From Ferdinandcohnia sp036962705 (GTDB lineage Bacteria; Bacillota; Bacilli; Bacillales; Bacillaceae_L), in NCBI RefSeq assembly GCF_036962705.1, contig NZ_JBALOQ010000015.1:1-64000 (forward strand): 64,000 nucleotides of DNA, read 5' to 3'. This document shows, one piece after another, positions 51,548 to 59,362 of this stretch (within the stretch, counting starts at the first letter, position 1; every line of letters begins with the position of its first letter). The notes under the pieces were generated by a model. That model saw only the letters and a list, made by a program, of their open reading frames with translations, was not told where the DNA came from and did not search any database. Position numbers and translations under genes: made by a program.

Positions 51548-51952
51548 ATGCTGAAACAAAATGAACTAAATACGAATGAAAAATACCAACTAATTGAAAT
51601 AACTAATCAAGTAAAAGAAGTAATAACTCAAAGTAATGTTACAAATGGACTCTGTGTGATATTTGTCCCCCATAACGACGCAGGAGTAGTCATTAATTCT
51701 GTCGATGACCCTCTAATACAAGAAGATGTAATCGATGACCTAACAAGAATGTTTCCGTCAAGAGATAATTTTCAATTTGAAGGTAGTCTAACCGAGGGTT
51801 CAGCTCATTCAAAAAGCTCTATTGTTGGGCCTTCATTAGACGTAATTATTGAAAATGGAGAACTAGTCTTAACTAAATCTCAAGGAATCTTTTTCTCTGA
51901 ATTTAACGGTCCACAACAAAGGCAGTTCTATGTAAAAGCTTTTGGGAATTAA
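51548..51952 (+). CDS. YjbQ/UPF0047 family protein (copy 3, divergent)
   Basis: A 134-residue member that has lost the family motif: FVPHNDAGVVIN replaces H-T/S-T-A-G, and GSAHSKSSIVG replaces G-H-V-K-S/T. GPQQRQFYV keeps the ending. ATG after gaagggagga. A terminator follows, closing this part of the operon. It may be a non-catalytic subunit of a complex with copies 1 and 2. Confidence 0.8.
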   Translation: MLKQNELNTNEKYQLIEITNQVKEVITQSNVTNGLCVIFVPHNDAGVVINSVDDPLIQEDVIDDLTRMFPSRDNFQFEGSLTEGSAHSKSSIVGPSLDVIIENGELVLTKSQGIFFSEFNGPQQRQFYVKAFGN

Positions 51953-51965
51953 GGTTAGGATGTAG

Positions 51966-52002
51966 AAAGGTTTAAATAATTTTATTATTTAAACCTTTTT
52001 TA
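51966..52002 (+). terminator. Terminator after the SIS/YjbQ genes
   Basis: Perfect 14-base arms aaaggtttaaataa (51966-51979) and ttatttaaaccttt (51985-51998) and a T-run. Confidence 0.85.
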
Positions 52003-52074
52003 TAATAATTCCATAAAAGATTCTTTAGAATCACAGTAAAAAATTATCAATTTACTTTTATATAAGGGGCTACG

Positions 52075-53052
52075 ATGGATTCTAATATTGCTATTTTAAC
52101 TACACTTTTATCTTCTGCGATGTGGGGCTCATGGTTTTTATCACTCAAATATCTAGGAAGGTACCCTATATCAGGTTTTGTTCTTTGGCTTTATAGTTCA
52201 TCATTTATCATTGTATGGATCATTGTTCTGCTTTTTACTCCCCTTAATCAAATAATTGGAGAGATAACTGATAAAAATATATCCTTTATTTTTATTATAT
52301 TGCTTTCAGGAGCGTTAATGGCGGTTGGAATGCACATGCAGTTGATATTTATGAATAAGTCAGGTTTGATTCTAGTAATCTCAATTTCTAGTGCCTTTTC
52401 AGCCATTTTTGGCCTAATTATCTCTATTTTGGTTGGCGGTCTACCAGAAACAGTGTCAATAAATTTTGTATTGTTGGCAGCAGTCATCCTTCTAATAGCA
52501 AGTTTTATTTGTCAATATTCCGGGGTTTTAAGGGATCGGGATCGGAACGGAAAAGGCGAAAAAGAAAGGGTGGGCTTTAGAAGCTATCTGCTTCTGATAT
52601 TGAGCAATTTTCTCTTAACGGGATACGTTTATGGATATTCAATAGGAACAAGGACGGAAATGAACCCCGATGGATTGCCGCCATTAATCTGCGTAGCGGT
52701 TTTAGTTACTGGTTCATTTATAGGTGCTTTCCTTTCGACTAGTCTAGTAACCACTAGAAATAAGGAATGGAAGGAAGTACTGAACCTTAAAAAAGCACTC
52801 CCGATTTTAATGGGTAGTCTCTCTGGAATATGCCATTATGGAGGCAATATTTTAAGTATCTTTACGGCCCCTATCCTAAGCGTACCAGTGACATTTCTAC
52901 TTGGTCAAACATCTCATATGTGGACTTACTTATGGGGGATTATTTTTAAAGAGTATAATGGTACAAAAATATCTACTAAATTAACATTGGGTGCAGGTAT
53001 CTTCGTTTATGTTATAGGTATCTTCCTTTTATCATTCGGATTGTATGATTAA
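52075..53052 (+). CDS. GRP/RhaT-like sugar permease (DMT superfamily)
   Basis: A 325-residue protein with ten hydrophobic helices. LLSSAMWGSWFLSLKYLG resembles the first helix of glucose/ribose (GRP) and rhamnose permeases of the drug/metabolite transporter superfamily; a polar loop (RDRDRNGKGEKER) splits the two halves. ATG after aaggggctac. It stands behind a terminator, so it is expressed by readthrough or its own promoter. It may handle the sugar half released by the nucleoside hydrolases that follow. Confidence 0.75.
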   Translation: MDSNIAILTTLLSSAMWGSWFLSLKYLGRYPISGFVLWLYSSSFIIVWIIVLLFTPLNQIIGEITDKNISFIFIILLSGALMAVGMHMQLIFMNKSGLILVISISSAFSAIFGLIISILVGGLPETVSINFVLLAAVILLIASFICQYSGVLRDRDRNGKGEKERVGFRSYLLLILSNFLLTGYVYGYSIGTRTEMNPDGLPPLICVAVLVTGSFIGAFLSTSLVTTRNKEWKEVLNLKKALPILMGSLSGICHYGGNILSIFTAPILSVPVTFLLGQTSHMWTYLWGIIFKEYNGTKISTKLTLGAGIFVYVIGIFLLSFGLYD

Positions 53053-53080
53053 TAGAATTCTCCAGAATGACAGACCATGA

Positions 53081-53188
53081 AGCGCCGTATTTGCTACGAG
53101 AGTAGTTGCGGTTGTTGTTACTCGTGAGGGAGCTCAATCATCCATTCCAACATTGGATGAACTTGAAAGTCATTTAACGAATGCTTAA
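53081..53188 (+). pseudogene. Relic of an acyl-CoA synthetase carboxyl end
   Basis: Between two stops the plus strand reads ATRVVAVVVTREGAQSSIPT then LDELESHLTNA, which resembles the last domain of AMP-forming acyl-CoA ligases (V-x-A-x-V-V-x-R-E-G then L-x-x-L-x-x-H-L). Only about 33 of more than 500 residues remain. A scar of gene replacement ahead of the nucleoside hydrolases. Confidence 0.4.
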
Positions 53189-53217
53189 GTCAATATCATA
53201 CTAAGGGTGGTGTCATA

Positions 53218-54177
53218 TTGGAAAATGTAAAACGGATTATTTTAGATGTAGATACGGGTATAGATGACGCACTTGCGATTATTTATGCCATTAAATCAAA
53301 AAATATTGTAATAGAAGGCATAACCACAGGCTTTGGAAATGTTTCAGTAGAGCAGGCAACAGTGAATACCTTAAAAATGATTGATTTAGCTGGTCCTGCA
53401 TATGATATTCCAGTTGCAATGGGAGCCGGTAAACCACTTGTAAGGGAAATGCGAGCCCCTTCAGTTGCTATTCATGGAAGTGATGGTCTAGGTGGGTACG
53501 ATCTGCCTGAAACAAAAAGAACACCTATTGAAGAAAGTGCTCCAAATTTTATAATTCGTAAAATAAATGAAAGTATCAATAAACTAACGCTCGTTTTTAC
53601 TGGCAGACTTACAAACTTAGCGATTGCCTTAGCAAAGGATCCTTCAATTGCATCAAAAGTTGAGAGACTCGTTTTAATGGGTGGGGCTTTAAAAGTACCT
53701 GGGAATATTACTGAGGTAGCTGAAGCAAATATACATGGTGATCCAGAAGCAGCTCATCGTGTCTTCGAATCGGGTATTCCGATTACAATGGTTGGGTTGG
53801 ACGTCACATCTAATACCAAATTTGGAGAAGCCGAATTCGATTTACTTATGGAGAAGCTGACGGATAAACAGCAAGCACTTAAAGACTTCTTTTATCATGT
53901 ATTTAAATTTAGCTTTGAAGCAAGTAATCGTTTAAATGAAGGGAAGTTTCGCCTTATGCATGACCCACTTGCTGTAGGTGTAGCGGAAGACTCTAGTATT
54001 GTAGCAACCGAAGATTACTATATTTATATTGAAACTAAAGGGACATTGTCAATGGGAGCAACATTAGCAGATTTGAGGTTACCCCAAACAAAAACAAACG
54101 CTTCTGTCTGTATGAAAGTAAATGATCAATTATTTCTGAATCGCTATATTGATACAATTGCATCAAATGAACGATAA
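53218..54177 (+). CDS. Inosine/uridine-preferring nucleoside hydrolase (copy 1)
   Basis: A 319-residue N-ribohydrolase: the Asp cluster IILDVDTGIDDALAI near the start, TGRLTNLAIAL, LMGGALKVPGNIT and a closing HDPLAVGVAE, the calcium-binding and catalytic sites of the family. It cleaves the N-glycosidic bond of ribonucleosides, releasing base and ribose. TTG start after gggtggtg. Its end overlaps the leader of the second copy by a few bases. Confidence 0.9.
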   Translation: MENVKRIILDVDTGIDDALAIIYAIKSKNIVIEGITTGFGNVSVEQATVNTLKMIDLAGPAYDIPVAMGAGKPLVREMRAPSVAIHGSDGLGGYDLPETKRTPIEESAPNFIIRKINESINKLTLVFTGRLTNLAIALAKDPSIASKVERLVLMGGALKVPGNITEVAEANIHGDPEAAHRVFESGIPITMVGLDVTSNTKFGEAEFDLLMEKLTDKQQALKDFFYHVFKFSFEASNRLNEGKFRLMHDPLAVGVAEDSSIVATEDYYIYIETKGTLSMGATLADLRLPQTKTNASVCMKVNDQLFLNRYIDTIASNER

Positions 54178-54193
54178 GGATGGGAGTGTCAGC

Positions 54194-55123
54194 ATGGAAA
54201 AGATAATACTGGATGTCGATACTGGAATTGATGATACATTAGCTTTAGTATACGCTGTACGTTCTCCTCAAACGAATGTATTGGGGATTACAACATGCTT
54301 TGGGAATGTTTCAGTTGAAAATGCAACGGAAAATACATTACATGTCCTGGAGCTTCTTGATGCAAACATACCTGTAGCTGCAGGGGCGGGCGCACCAATT
54401 TTTCATTCAATGATAAAACAATATTCAACCCATTTTCATGGGGAAAATGGATTAGCGAATGTAGATTATACAAAACCAACACAAACCCCCTTATCCATTC
54501 ATGCAACCGAATTTATCATTGAACAGATTAAGAAGCATCCACATGAAGTGACTTTGATTTGTGTGGGATCACTTACAAATCTTGCATTAGTCATACTCCA
54601 AGAACCCGAAATTGTTTCATTAATTAAAAAGGTTGTCATTATGGGAGGTGCAGTGACTGTACAAGGAAACAACCAAATGCATGCAGAGGCTAATATTTAT
54701 GCTGATCCCGAGGCGGCGGATATTGTGTTCAAGTCAGGAGCACCAATAACGTTAGTGGGGCTGGATGTTACGATGAAAACAAAGTTGACACGTCAAGAAG
54801 TAAAAAAGTGGGAAGAAATCGATTCCCCTTTGAGCAAGCTTTTATCCCAGATTACAAACTTATATATCGACAGCTATGTTAAATACCAAGGATATAATCA
54901 TTATTGCAATTTACATGATCCATTAGCGGTAGCTGTTGCACTAGACCCAAGTTTAGTTGAAGTAAAACCGATGTTCGTCCAGGTTGATCTTGAAGGTCAT
55001 TATTCCTATGGTCGAACCGTTCCAGACTTGCGATCTCGATCTACAAAGGAACCGAACATGAATGTCTGCATTGGTGTAGATGAATCGAGGTTTAAGAATC
55101 ATTTTTTACACACAATCTTTTAG
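54194..55123 (+). CDS. Nucleoside hydrolase (copy 2)
   Basis: A 309-residue paralogue: IILDVDTGIDDTLALVY, GSLTNLALVIL, IMGGAVTVQGNNQ and LHDPLAVAVAL. All metal ligands are kept. ATG 54194 follows gggagtg and is preferred over a start 15 codons upstream in the previous gene. Two tandem copies of different sequence suggest two nucleoside substrates or a purine/pyrimidine split. Confidence 0.9.
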   Translation: MEKIILDVDTGIDDTLALVYAVRSPQTNVLGITTCFGNVSVENATENTLHVLELLDANIPVAAGAGAPIFHSMIKQYSTHFHGENGLANVDYTKPTQTPLSIHATEFIIEQIKKHPHEVTLICVGSLTNLALVILQEPEIVSLIKKVVIMGGAVTVQGNNQMHAEANIYADPEAADIVFKSGAPITLVGLDVTMKTKLTRQEVKKWEEIDSPLSKLLSQITNLYIDSYVKYQGYNHYCNLHDPLAVAVALDPSLVEVKPMFVQVDLEGHYSYGRTVPDLRSRSTKEPNMNVCIGVDESRFKNHFLHTIF

Positions 55124-55160
55124 AAAAGATTTCGTTAGAGATGCAATAGGGGGAGAAGGC

Positions 55161-55853
55161 ATGGAAAAGAAAGTAGTTGTGATTACAGGTGCTGGAAGTG
55201 GACTAGGGGCCTCACTGGCAAAAAAATATTCTAATCAAGGTGCACATGTTTGTTTAATTGGTCGTAACCAAGAAAAATTAGAGCGTACCGCTAGCTTTTT
55301 ACAAAATGAATATTCGATTTACCAGCTTGATGTTACGGTAAAGAGGGATGTGGAAGAAGTCTTTCAGGCTATATATAAGGAAGTAGGGTTAATAGACTTA
55401 TTGATTAATAATGCTGGCTTGGGGATATTCGATTTAGCTGAGCGACTCGATGAGAAATCCGTTCATGACATGATTGATATAAACTTAAAAGGAACCATAT
55501 TTTGTTCACAAGAAGTGCTACCACAGATGAAGGCAATTAATAAAGGCATTATCGCAAATATTGTATCTACTGCTGGACTAGAAGGAAAAGTAAATGAGTC
55601 CGTATACTGTGCCAGCAAATTTGGTGTCCGGGGCTTTACAGAAAGTTTGTTTGTTGAGCTACAAGATACTTCTGTGCAGATTTATGCAGCTTATATGGGT
55701 GGAATGAAGACGGAATTTTGGGATGGTATCTATAAAGAAGAGGAAATGAATCATATGATGGAAGCAGATGATATAGCAGATATCATAATTGACAACCTAA
55801 AACCTCGAAAGAATTTGAGCGTACCGCAGGTTGTAATTAAAAACAAACTTTGA
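55161..55853 (+). CDS. Short-chain dehydrogenase/reductase
   Basis: A 230-residue classical SDR: VVVITGAGSGLGASLAKKY, NNAGLGIFDLAE, NIVSTAGLEGK with the catalytic Ser and YCASKFGVRGFT with Tyr and Lys. CLIGRNQEKLERT ends strand 2 with Arg, which favours NADP. ATG 55161 after agggggaga; the earlier in-frame codons belong to the preceding gene's end. Last gene of the series. Substrate unknown. Confidence 0.9.
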   Translation: MEKKVVVITGAGSGLGASLAKKYSNQGAHVCLIGRNQEKLERTASFLQNEYSIYQLDVTVKRDVEEVFQAIYKEVGLIDLLINNAGLGIFDLAERLDEKSVHDMIDINLKGTIFCSQEVLPQMKAINKGIIANIVSTAGLEGKVNESVYCASKFGVRGFTESLFVELQDTSVQIYAAYMGGMKTEFWDGIYKEEEMNHMMEADDIADIIIDNLKPRKNLSVPQVVIKNKL

Positions 55854-56545
55854 AAACACGGGGACAGGTACAATGTCCCCTATTATTTTCCACCGAGAAC
55901 ATGGTTACTATTTTTTAGCTAATCTTTGCTTTTGTGACAAAGAAATTATCCAATCTAAGCCCTTTGCCAATATGCAAGTCTTCCGCCAAGAAAAAGTTTT
56001 ACATAATATTAATTTTCTTTTAGAGGTATCTGTAATTACGGGTATCTCCATTTAATTTTGACGATTATTCGAACACTGGGACGGTTCTTGTGTTTCCGGG
56101 ATTCGGTGCCTGCCCCCTCTATGATAAAGATTTACAATGTTAAAACGACCGTTAATGCCCCCACAATACTTGCAACTCTTTAATATTTAAATTCACTGCA
56201 AATAAAAAAGCATTCCTAAGAGTGCATCAGTTAAAGAAGGGACAACATACCTCTATTATTACGGTGGAAAGATAGAACGATCTTTTTGAAAAATAAAGAG
56301 GGAGAAGAGAAGTCAATTAATGATGATTTCTCTTCTCTCATTTTTTTACATTTATTTCCGGAAGGGTGGAAGATAAGTCCTATAGGTATACCCTCATTGA
56401 GTGACAAAAGTACCGAATAGTACAAATTATCAGGAGGTTCATTGAAATACTGGTATTTCGCAGGTATACTATGATTAGGTTTGGGTATTATCAGACTATT
56501 CAAACTTATTTTTGTGGCGAATGAAAGGAGAGGGGGAGCTAAAAA
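55854..56545. repeat. 692-base gap with repeats and an orphan terminator
   Basis: ggggacaggtacaatgtcccc (55860-55880) is a copy of the GGGACAG repeat and may serve as a terminator for the SDR gene. The rest up to the pectate lyase contains a hairpin at 56302 and the upstream region of the lyase. Short frames on both strands have no ribosome-binding site or coding character. Confidence 0.5.
56302..56347 (+). terminator. Orphan intrinsic terminator
   Basis: gagaagagaa (56302-56311) and ttctcttctc (56328-56337), then cattttttt. No gene ends just before it, so it may end a short untranslated RNA or mark a lost gene. Confidence 0.65.
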
Positions 56546-58954
56546 ATGAAATTTTTAAAAGTAAAAAAAGTGATGACCATCGCTTTAGCCGCGACCATGT
56601 TTTTTACGCCTTTCGGGATTGCGCCTGTGATGGCACAAGATGTGTCCGCTTCGGAAACATCAAGTGAAATCGCGGTCAACGAAGCGGGTATCTGGTTCGA
56701 AACTGCGTTTGCCGTCTGGACGGGTGACATCAATGCCAAATACGAAGTTTATGTGAAAGGGGACAACGTTATCGACTGGCGTGACGGTAGCCCGATACCC
56801 GACTTCCTGACAGACTGGACATTAGTCAATGATGAGGCTAATGCGCCATTGGTGCGTGTGGTCGACCCGGCAAGAAATACATGGCGCGCCGATATCCCGG
56901 GGCTTCCGGAAGGTGCTTACGAGATTCAAGTGAGATTTGATGGAAAAGTTATACATAGATTCTCGAACTTGCAGACAGAAGCCTTCCCGCGTAATGGTGC
57001 GGCGTTTGTTCCATCAAATGAAAATCCATACGAAGGGAACCATGATTTTGCTTTAGATGGCGCTATCGGCGGCTATTTACCTGATGGTCGTGTAAATCCG
57101 GCCGCGAAGATTGTTTACATCACGCCTGAAACCGCTACGCAATATGCAAACAGCTTGTTTAACGATAGCAGCCGTGGATCGATTGCCAATCAAAAACAGC
57201 CGCTGATTGTCCGCTTTGTCGGGACCATTACCGGACGCGGCGCTTCGATTGGAGCAGGCAACGGGAATGTCACCATCGAAGGGATTGGGCCGGATGCGAC
57301 TCTTTCTCACGGTCCGACCTTGATTGGGACAGGCGGTGCCCACAATGTCGTCATCCAGAACATGAATTTCGATTATTGGACCGGTGATGCCGTTGAGATT
57401 CATGGTGGAGGCACAAACCAAAGAGCTTCAAACATTTGGGTACATAACAACACCTTCGGCTATGGTCAAAACCTGCACTTGGCCAATGCCGCTGACCCAG
57501 ATCAGGCAAAAGGTGATGGCGCGTTGGACATCGTTAACCACGCACGGAATTACACTGTCGCTTACAACCACTTCGCTGGCAGCAGTAAAGTCATGCTGAT
57601 TGGCGGCGGTGCGGGATCGATCAGCGAACACTATGGAACGATCCATCACAACTGGTTTCAAGGAACAGAAGAACGGACCCCACGGGTACGTAATGGACGT
57701 GTCCATGTTTACAACAACTTATTCGAAGATGTCCAAGGGCATCCTTACCATGATACTTTATTGGAAAGAAATACTGGTTACGGAATCGGAGCCGCACACA
57801 ACGCTACCATTTGGGCGGAAGGGAATATTTTTGACAATGTCAACTTCCCGTTCTTAAGAAGCCGCCAAGGTCATGCCCGCGGATCTCAAGACAATGGGTT
57901 TGGAATTGACTTGCCAAACAATTCTCCGAATGCCGGATTTAACCACTTCTTCGGTGACGCACCTGGATACATCGTCGCGCGGGAGGCAGTCTTTGAAGGG
58001 GACTTCCCTGAAACAATGGAAGGCTTCAGATTGGGATCCGATGTGAAATCTGGCATGACCCAAGCTGATTTGGATGCCCTAAGGGCGGATGCTTCACAAC
58101 TAGAGCCAAACGTTTTAGATGCGGCCTCGTCAAAGAATTTCAATGTGAAAGAAGACATTGGGATTGTTGTTGCTTCCGATTCGACTACTCAGAATCCGAA
58201 CATGACCACAAGCCCGGCTTCGCAATTGGATTGGGCGTTCCGTCCGAGCCGTCAAGGCGTATGGCCGACGGGGACAGCAGATTTTGCAACTGCTTTGAGG
58301 ACAGAAATCCAAACAAATTCTGGTTCCCAGTCCGATATCGCGCCTGTTTCTGCTCCGGCTGCGCCTGAAATCACTGACGTCCGGATCAATGAGGAAGTCC
58401 GTTCCGCATTTGGTACGGCTCATATTCCGGCCCCTGGTAAGATTATTGTTCACGAAGGTACTTTCACGATCGATTGGGCCAACAACGACGTGTTGACCGA
58501 AAACTATGAACTCCAGTTGAACACAAATAAAGGCGGGTGGGTCACCTTAGCAGAAATCGCTCACAATACACGGGCGAAAAGTTTTATCACTCATGATATC
58601 GATCAATTCGCCAACTTGAATGGCATTTTTGCTAAAGCGGAAAACGGCGGTATGTATCAATTCAGAATCCGCGCATTGAACGCTGCTGGTGCCAGTGAGT
58701 GGTCTGATGTGGTTGTCGTGGATACTGTTGAAACGGCGGTAGCTTCTGCTGTAGTCAACAAGTTGAGAGGAAATCAAAATGAATTGGCCATCACTATCGA
58801 TGAAGTCTATGCAGACGGTACCGGAAGCGGGACATTGACTGAGACCATCCTCATTAAAAACAATGCTGAGGGAATTTACCGAGTGGGACGTTACGATGTA
58901 TTCGTCAACACGAAAGGCAATACTAAGGTCCTTGAAATCTATATCGTCGAATAG
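56546..58954 (+). CDS. Secreted pectate lyase, polysaccharide lyase family 1, with Fn3-like domain
   Basis: An 802-residue exoenzyme. Residues 1-32 are a signal peptide ending near PVMAQD. A beta-rich amino domain (about 45-150) precedes the PL1 parallel beta-helix (about 180-530), with DGALDIVNHARNYTVAYNHF (calcium-site region) and ERTPRVRNGRVHVYNNLF (catalytic Arg). Residues about 610-735 look like a fibronectin type III domain (YELQLNTNKGGW, FRIRALNAAGASEWSDV). A last small domain has an Asp-rich strand. It cleaves polygalacturonate by beta-elimination outside the cell. ATG after aggagagggggag. The base composition is clearly richer in G+C than all neighbours, which suggests transfer. Confidence 0.9.
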   Translation: MKFLKVKKVMTIALAATMFFTPFGIAPVMAQDVSASETSSEIAVNEAGIWFETAFAVWTGDINAKYEVYVKGDNVIDWRDGSPIPDFLTDWTLVNDEANAPLVRVVDPARNTWRADIPGLPEGAYEIQVRFDGKVIHRFSNLQTEAFPRNGAAFVPSNENPYEGNHDFALDGAIGGYLPDGRVNPAAKIVYITPETATQYANSLFNDSSRGSIANQKQPLIVRFVGTITGRGASIGAGNGNVTIEGIGPDATLSHGPTLIGTGGAHNVVIQNMNFDYWTGDAVEIHGGGTNQRASNIWVHNNTFGYGQNLHLANAADPDQAKGDGALDIVNHARNYTVAYNHFAGSSKVMLIGGGAGSISEHYGTIHHNWFQGTEERTPRVRNGRVHVYNNLFEDVQGHPYHDTLLERNTGYGIGAAHNATIWAEGNIFDNVNFPFLRSRQGHARGSQDNGFGIDLPNNSPNAGFNHFFGDAPGYIVAREAVFEGDFPETMEGFRLGSDVKSGMTQADLDALRADASQLEPNVLDAASSKNFNVKEDIGIVVASDSTTQNPNMTTSPASQLDWAFRPSRQGVWPTGTADFATALRTEIQTNSGSQSDIAPVSAPAAPEITDVRINEEVRSAFGTAHIPAPGKIIVHEGTFTIDWANNDVLTENYELQLNTNKGGWVTLAEIAHNTRAKSFITHDIDQFANLNGIFAKAENGGMYQFRIRALNAAGASEWSDVVVVDTVETAVASAVVNKLRGNQNELAITIDEVYADGTGSGTLTETILIKNNAEGIYRVGRYDVFVNTKGNTKVLEIYIVE

Positions 58955-58962
58955 CAGGGGTA

Positions 58963-58999
58963 ACAGGGGACGGTTCTACCGTTCCCCTGTTTTTTTTTC
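58963..58999 (+). terminator. Terminator of the pectate lyase gene
   Basis: acaggggacgg pairs with ccgttcccctgt (one bulge), loop ttcta, followed by nine T. Confidence 0.85.
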
Positions 59000-59040
59000 A
59001 ACAGAACGAAAATAGAACCAAATTTATTATATAGAACACC

Positions 59041-59111
59041 AATAGCCCGATTAGTAGCAATCTGTACTAATCGGGTTATTTTTGCGAATGTCAATTTCAA
59101 ACAAGCGTCTG
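59041..59111. repeat. Copy of the terminator-CAAACAAACG repeat
   Basis: aatagcccgattagta (59041-59056) and tactaatcgggttatt (59065-59080) form a hairpin differing at two or three bases from that at 33813-33854; CAAACAAGCGTCTG (59098-59111) follows at the same distance as in the other copy. A gggaca-type repeat in inverted order is at 59185-59211. The gap 59000-59359 has no gene. Confidence 0.65.
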
Positions 59112-59362
59112 TATCTTTCTACTATAATAGCACACTTTCTTGGTGGGGCCGAAGGGCAGGTACATCGTCTCAGGGAAAATCCGGTGGGACAAAGAACCTG
59201 TCCCTCTGTCCTGTTAGTTAAATTAGACACCAAAAAATTAAGTGGTATTTAATTTTTTTATTGACGTTTAAACGGTTATGATGTAAATTCAAATAAACAT
59301 CTATTTTGAAAAGTCAGATATTTATTAAGATTTAATATTACAATAAAGAAAAGGTGATGATG

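Noticed and set aside
55873..56503. Short frames on both strands before the pectate lyase
   Set aside because: No ribosome-binding site, no family motif, and one lies across a terminator hairpin.
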